Of a DNA stretch of 64,000 nt, positions 63,848 through 64,000 are shown piece by piece. The DNA is taken from positions 1,917,674 through 1,981,673 of the forward strand of contig NZ_LMFY01000001.1 of assembly GCF_001426995.1 (NCBI RefSeq), given 5' to 3'. The notes beneath the pieces are model-generated. The model had not been told where the DNA came from, made no database searches, and was given only the letters and a program-made list of their open reading frames with translations. How positions within the stretch are numbered: the stretch's first letter is position 1; every line of letters begins with the position of its first letter. Source of the DNA: Microbacterium sp. Root553. Lineage in GTDB: Bacteria; Actinomycetota; Actinomycetes; Actinomycetales; Microbacteriaceae. The translations under genes were made by a program, and so were the position numbers.

Positions 63848-64000
63848 ATGGCTCTCTCTGCTGCGCGCGCGGCGACGAATCTGCGTCGCGCCGCCTCCCG
63901 ACTCTTCGCCGCGCCGCAGGGCCCGGTCTATCTGGTCTCGGCGGGGGGACAGCCGAACTTCGGCGACGAGTTCATCACTCGCTCCTGGCTCGACTGGCTC
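63848..64000 (+). CDS. Probable polysaccharide pyruvyltransferase (5' part only)
   Basis: Only the first 51 codons are in the window, with no stop. The segment VYLVSAGGQPNFGDEFITRSW resembles the N terminus of polysaccharide pyruvyltransferases (WcaK/CsaB family), where GxxNxGD starts the GT-B-like fold. The first ~20 residues are basic and Ala-rich. Such enzymes add pyruvate ketals to wall sugars, which would suit the locus. The short length makes this tentative. Confidence 0.55.
   Translation, partial: MALSAARAATNLRRAASRLFAAPQGPVYLVSAGGQPNFGDEFITRSWLDWL

Overview
The window is GC-rich chromosomal DNA with strong G/C third-position codon bias, frequent GTG starts and dense gene packing. Its gene set (AdnAB, DUF3107, PDZ-Lon protease, UPF0182, LCP protein, LAXTG surface protein) points to an actinobacterium. 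Protein character suggests the Microbacteriaceae, probably Microbacterium; that is inference from gene content, not a search. No insertion sequence, prophage, CRISPR array or origin was seen. About 53 protein genes and one tRNA are called.

Region 1 (1-19.2 kb) is a conserved housekeeping block. It holds a ferritin-like protein, a small membrane protein, a DUF3107 protein, the AdnA-AdnB end-resection helicase/nuclease pair, a catalytically degenerate APH-fold protein, NudC, a UvrD2-like helicase, an orphan cyclodehydratase-like protein, a zincin-like protein, a PDZ-Lon protease and a UPF0182 membrane protein. From memory, the order resembles the Rv3193c-Rv3208A neighbourhood of Mycobacterium tuberculosis. 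Two hairpins and the initiator tRNA close the block.

Region 2 (19.3-33.1 kb) is mixed: a nitrilase-family hydrolase, a DapC-like aminotransferase, an HtrA protease, three glycerophosphotransferase (TagF-like) proteins and a family 2 glycosyltransferase, then birA, a PH-domain membrane protein, purK, purE and an LCP ligase.

Region 3 (33.3-64 kb) is a long cell-envelope glycopolymer locus. It has two ABC-2 polysaccharide exporters (37.0-38.7 and 62.2-63.7 kb), a Wzx-type flippase, about eight glycosyltransferases, an NAD-dependent epimerase, three acyltransferases, a dTDP-rhamnose pathway (rmlA, rmlB, fused rmlC-rmlD), UDP-galactopyranose mutase with a GlfT2-like galactofuranosyltransferase, a large secreted protein with HxT/HV-type repeats, and the first 51 codons of a probable polysaccharide pyruvyltransferase. 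The simplest reading is that this strain makes rhamnose- and galactofuranose-containing wall polymers, decorated by acyl (and perhaps pyruvyl) groups, exported by Wzm/Wzt and Wzx routes and attached by LCP proteins.

Transcription signals are unusually readable. At many genes a -10-like hexamer (TAGNNT, TANNNT or CACAAT type) lies exactly 6-7 bases before an ATG or GTG, the arrangement expected for leaderless mRNAs. One of these precedes a 26-codon mini-ORF whose stop overlaps the start of the flippase gene.
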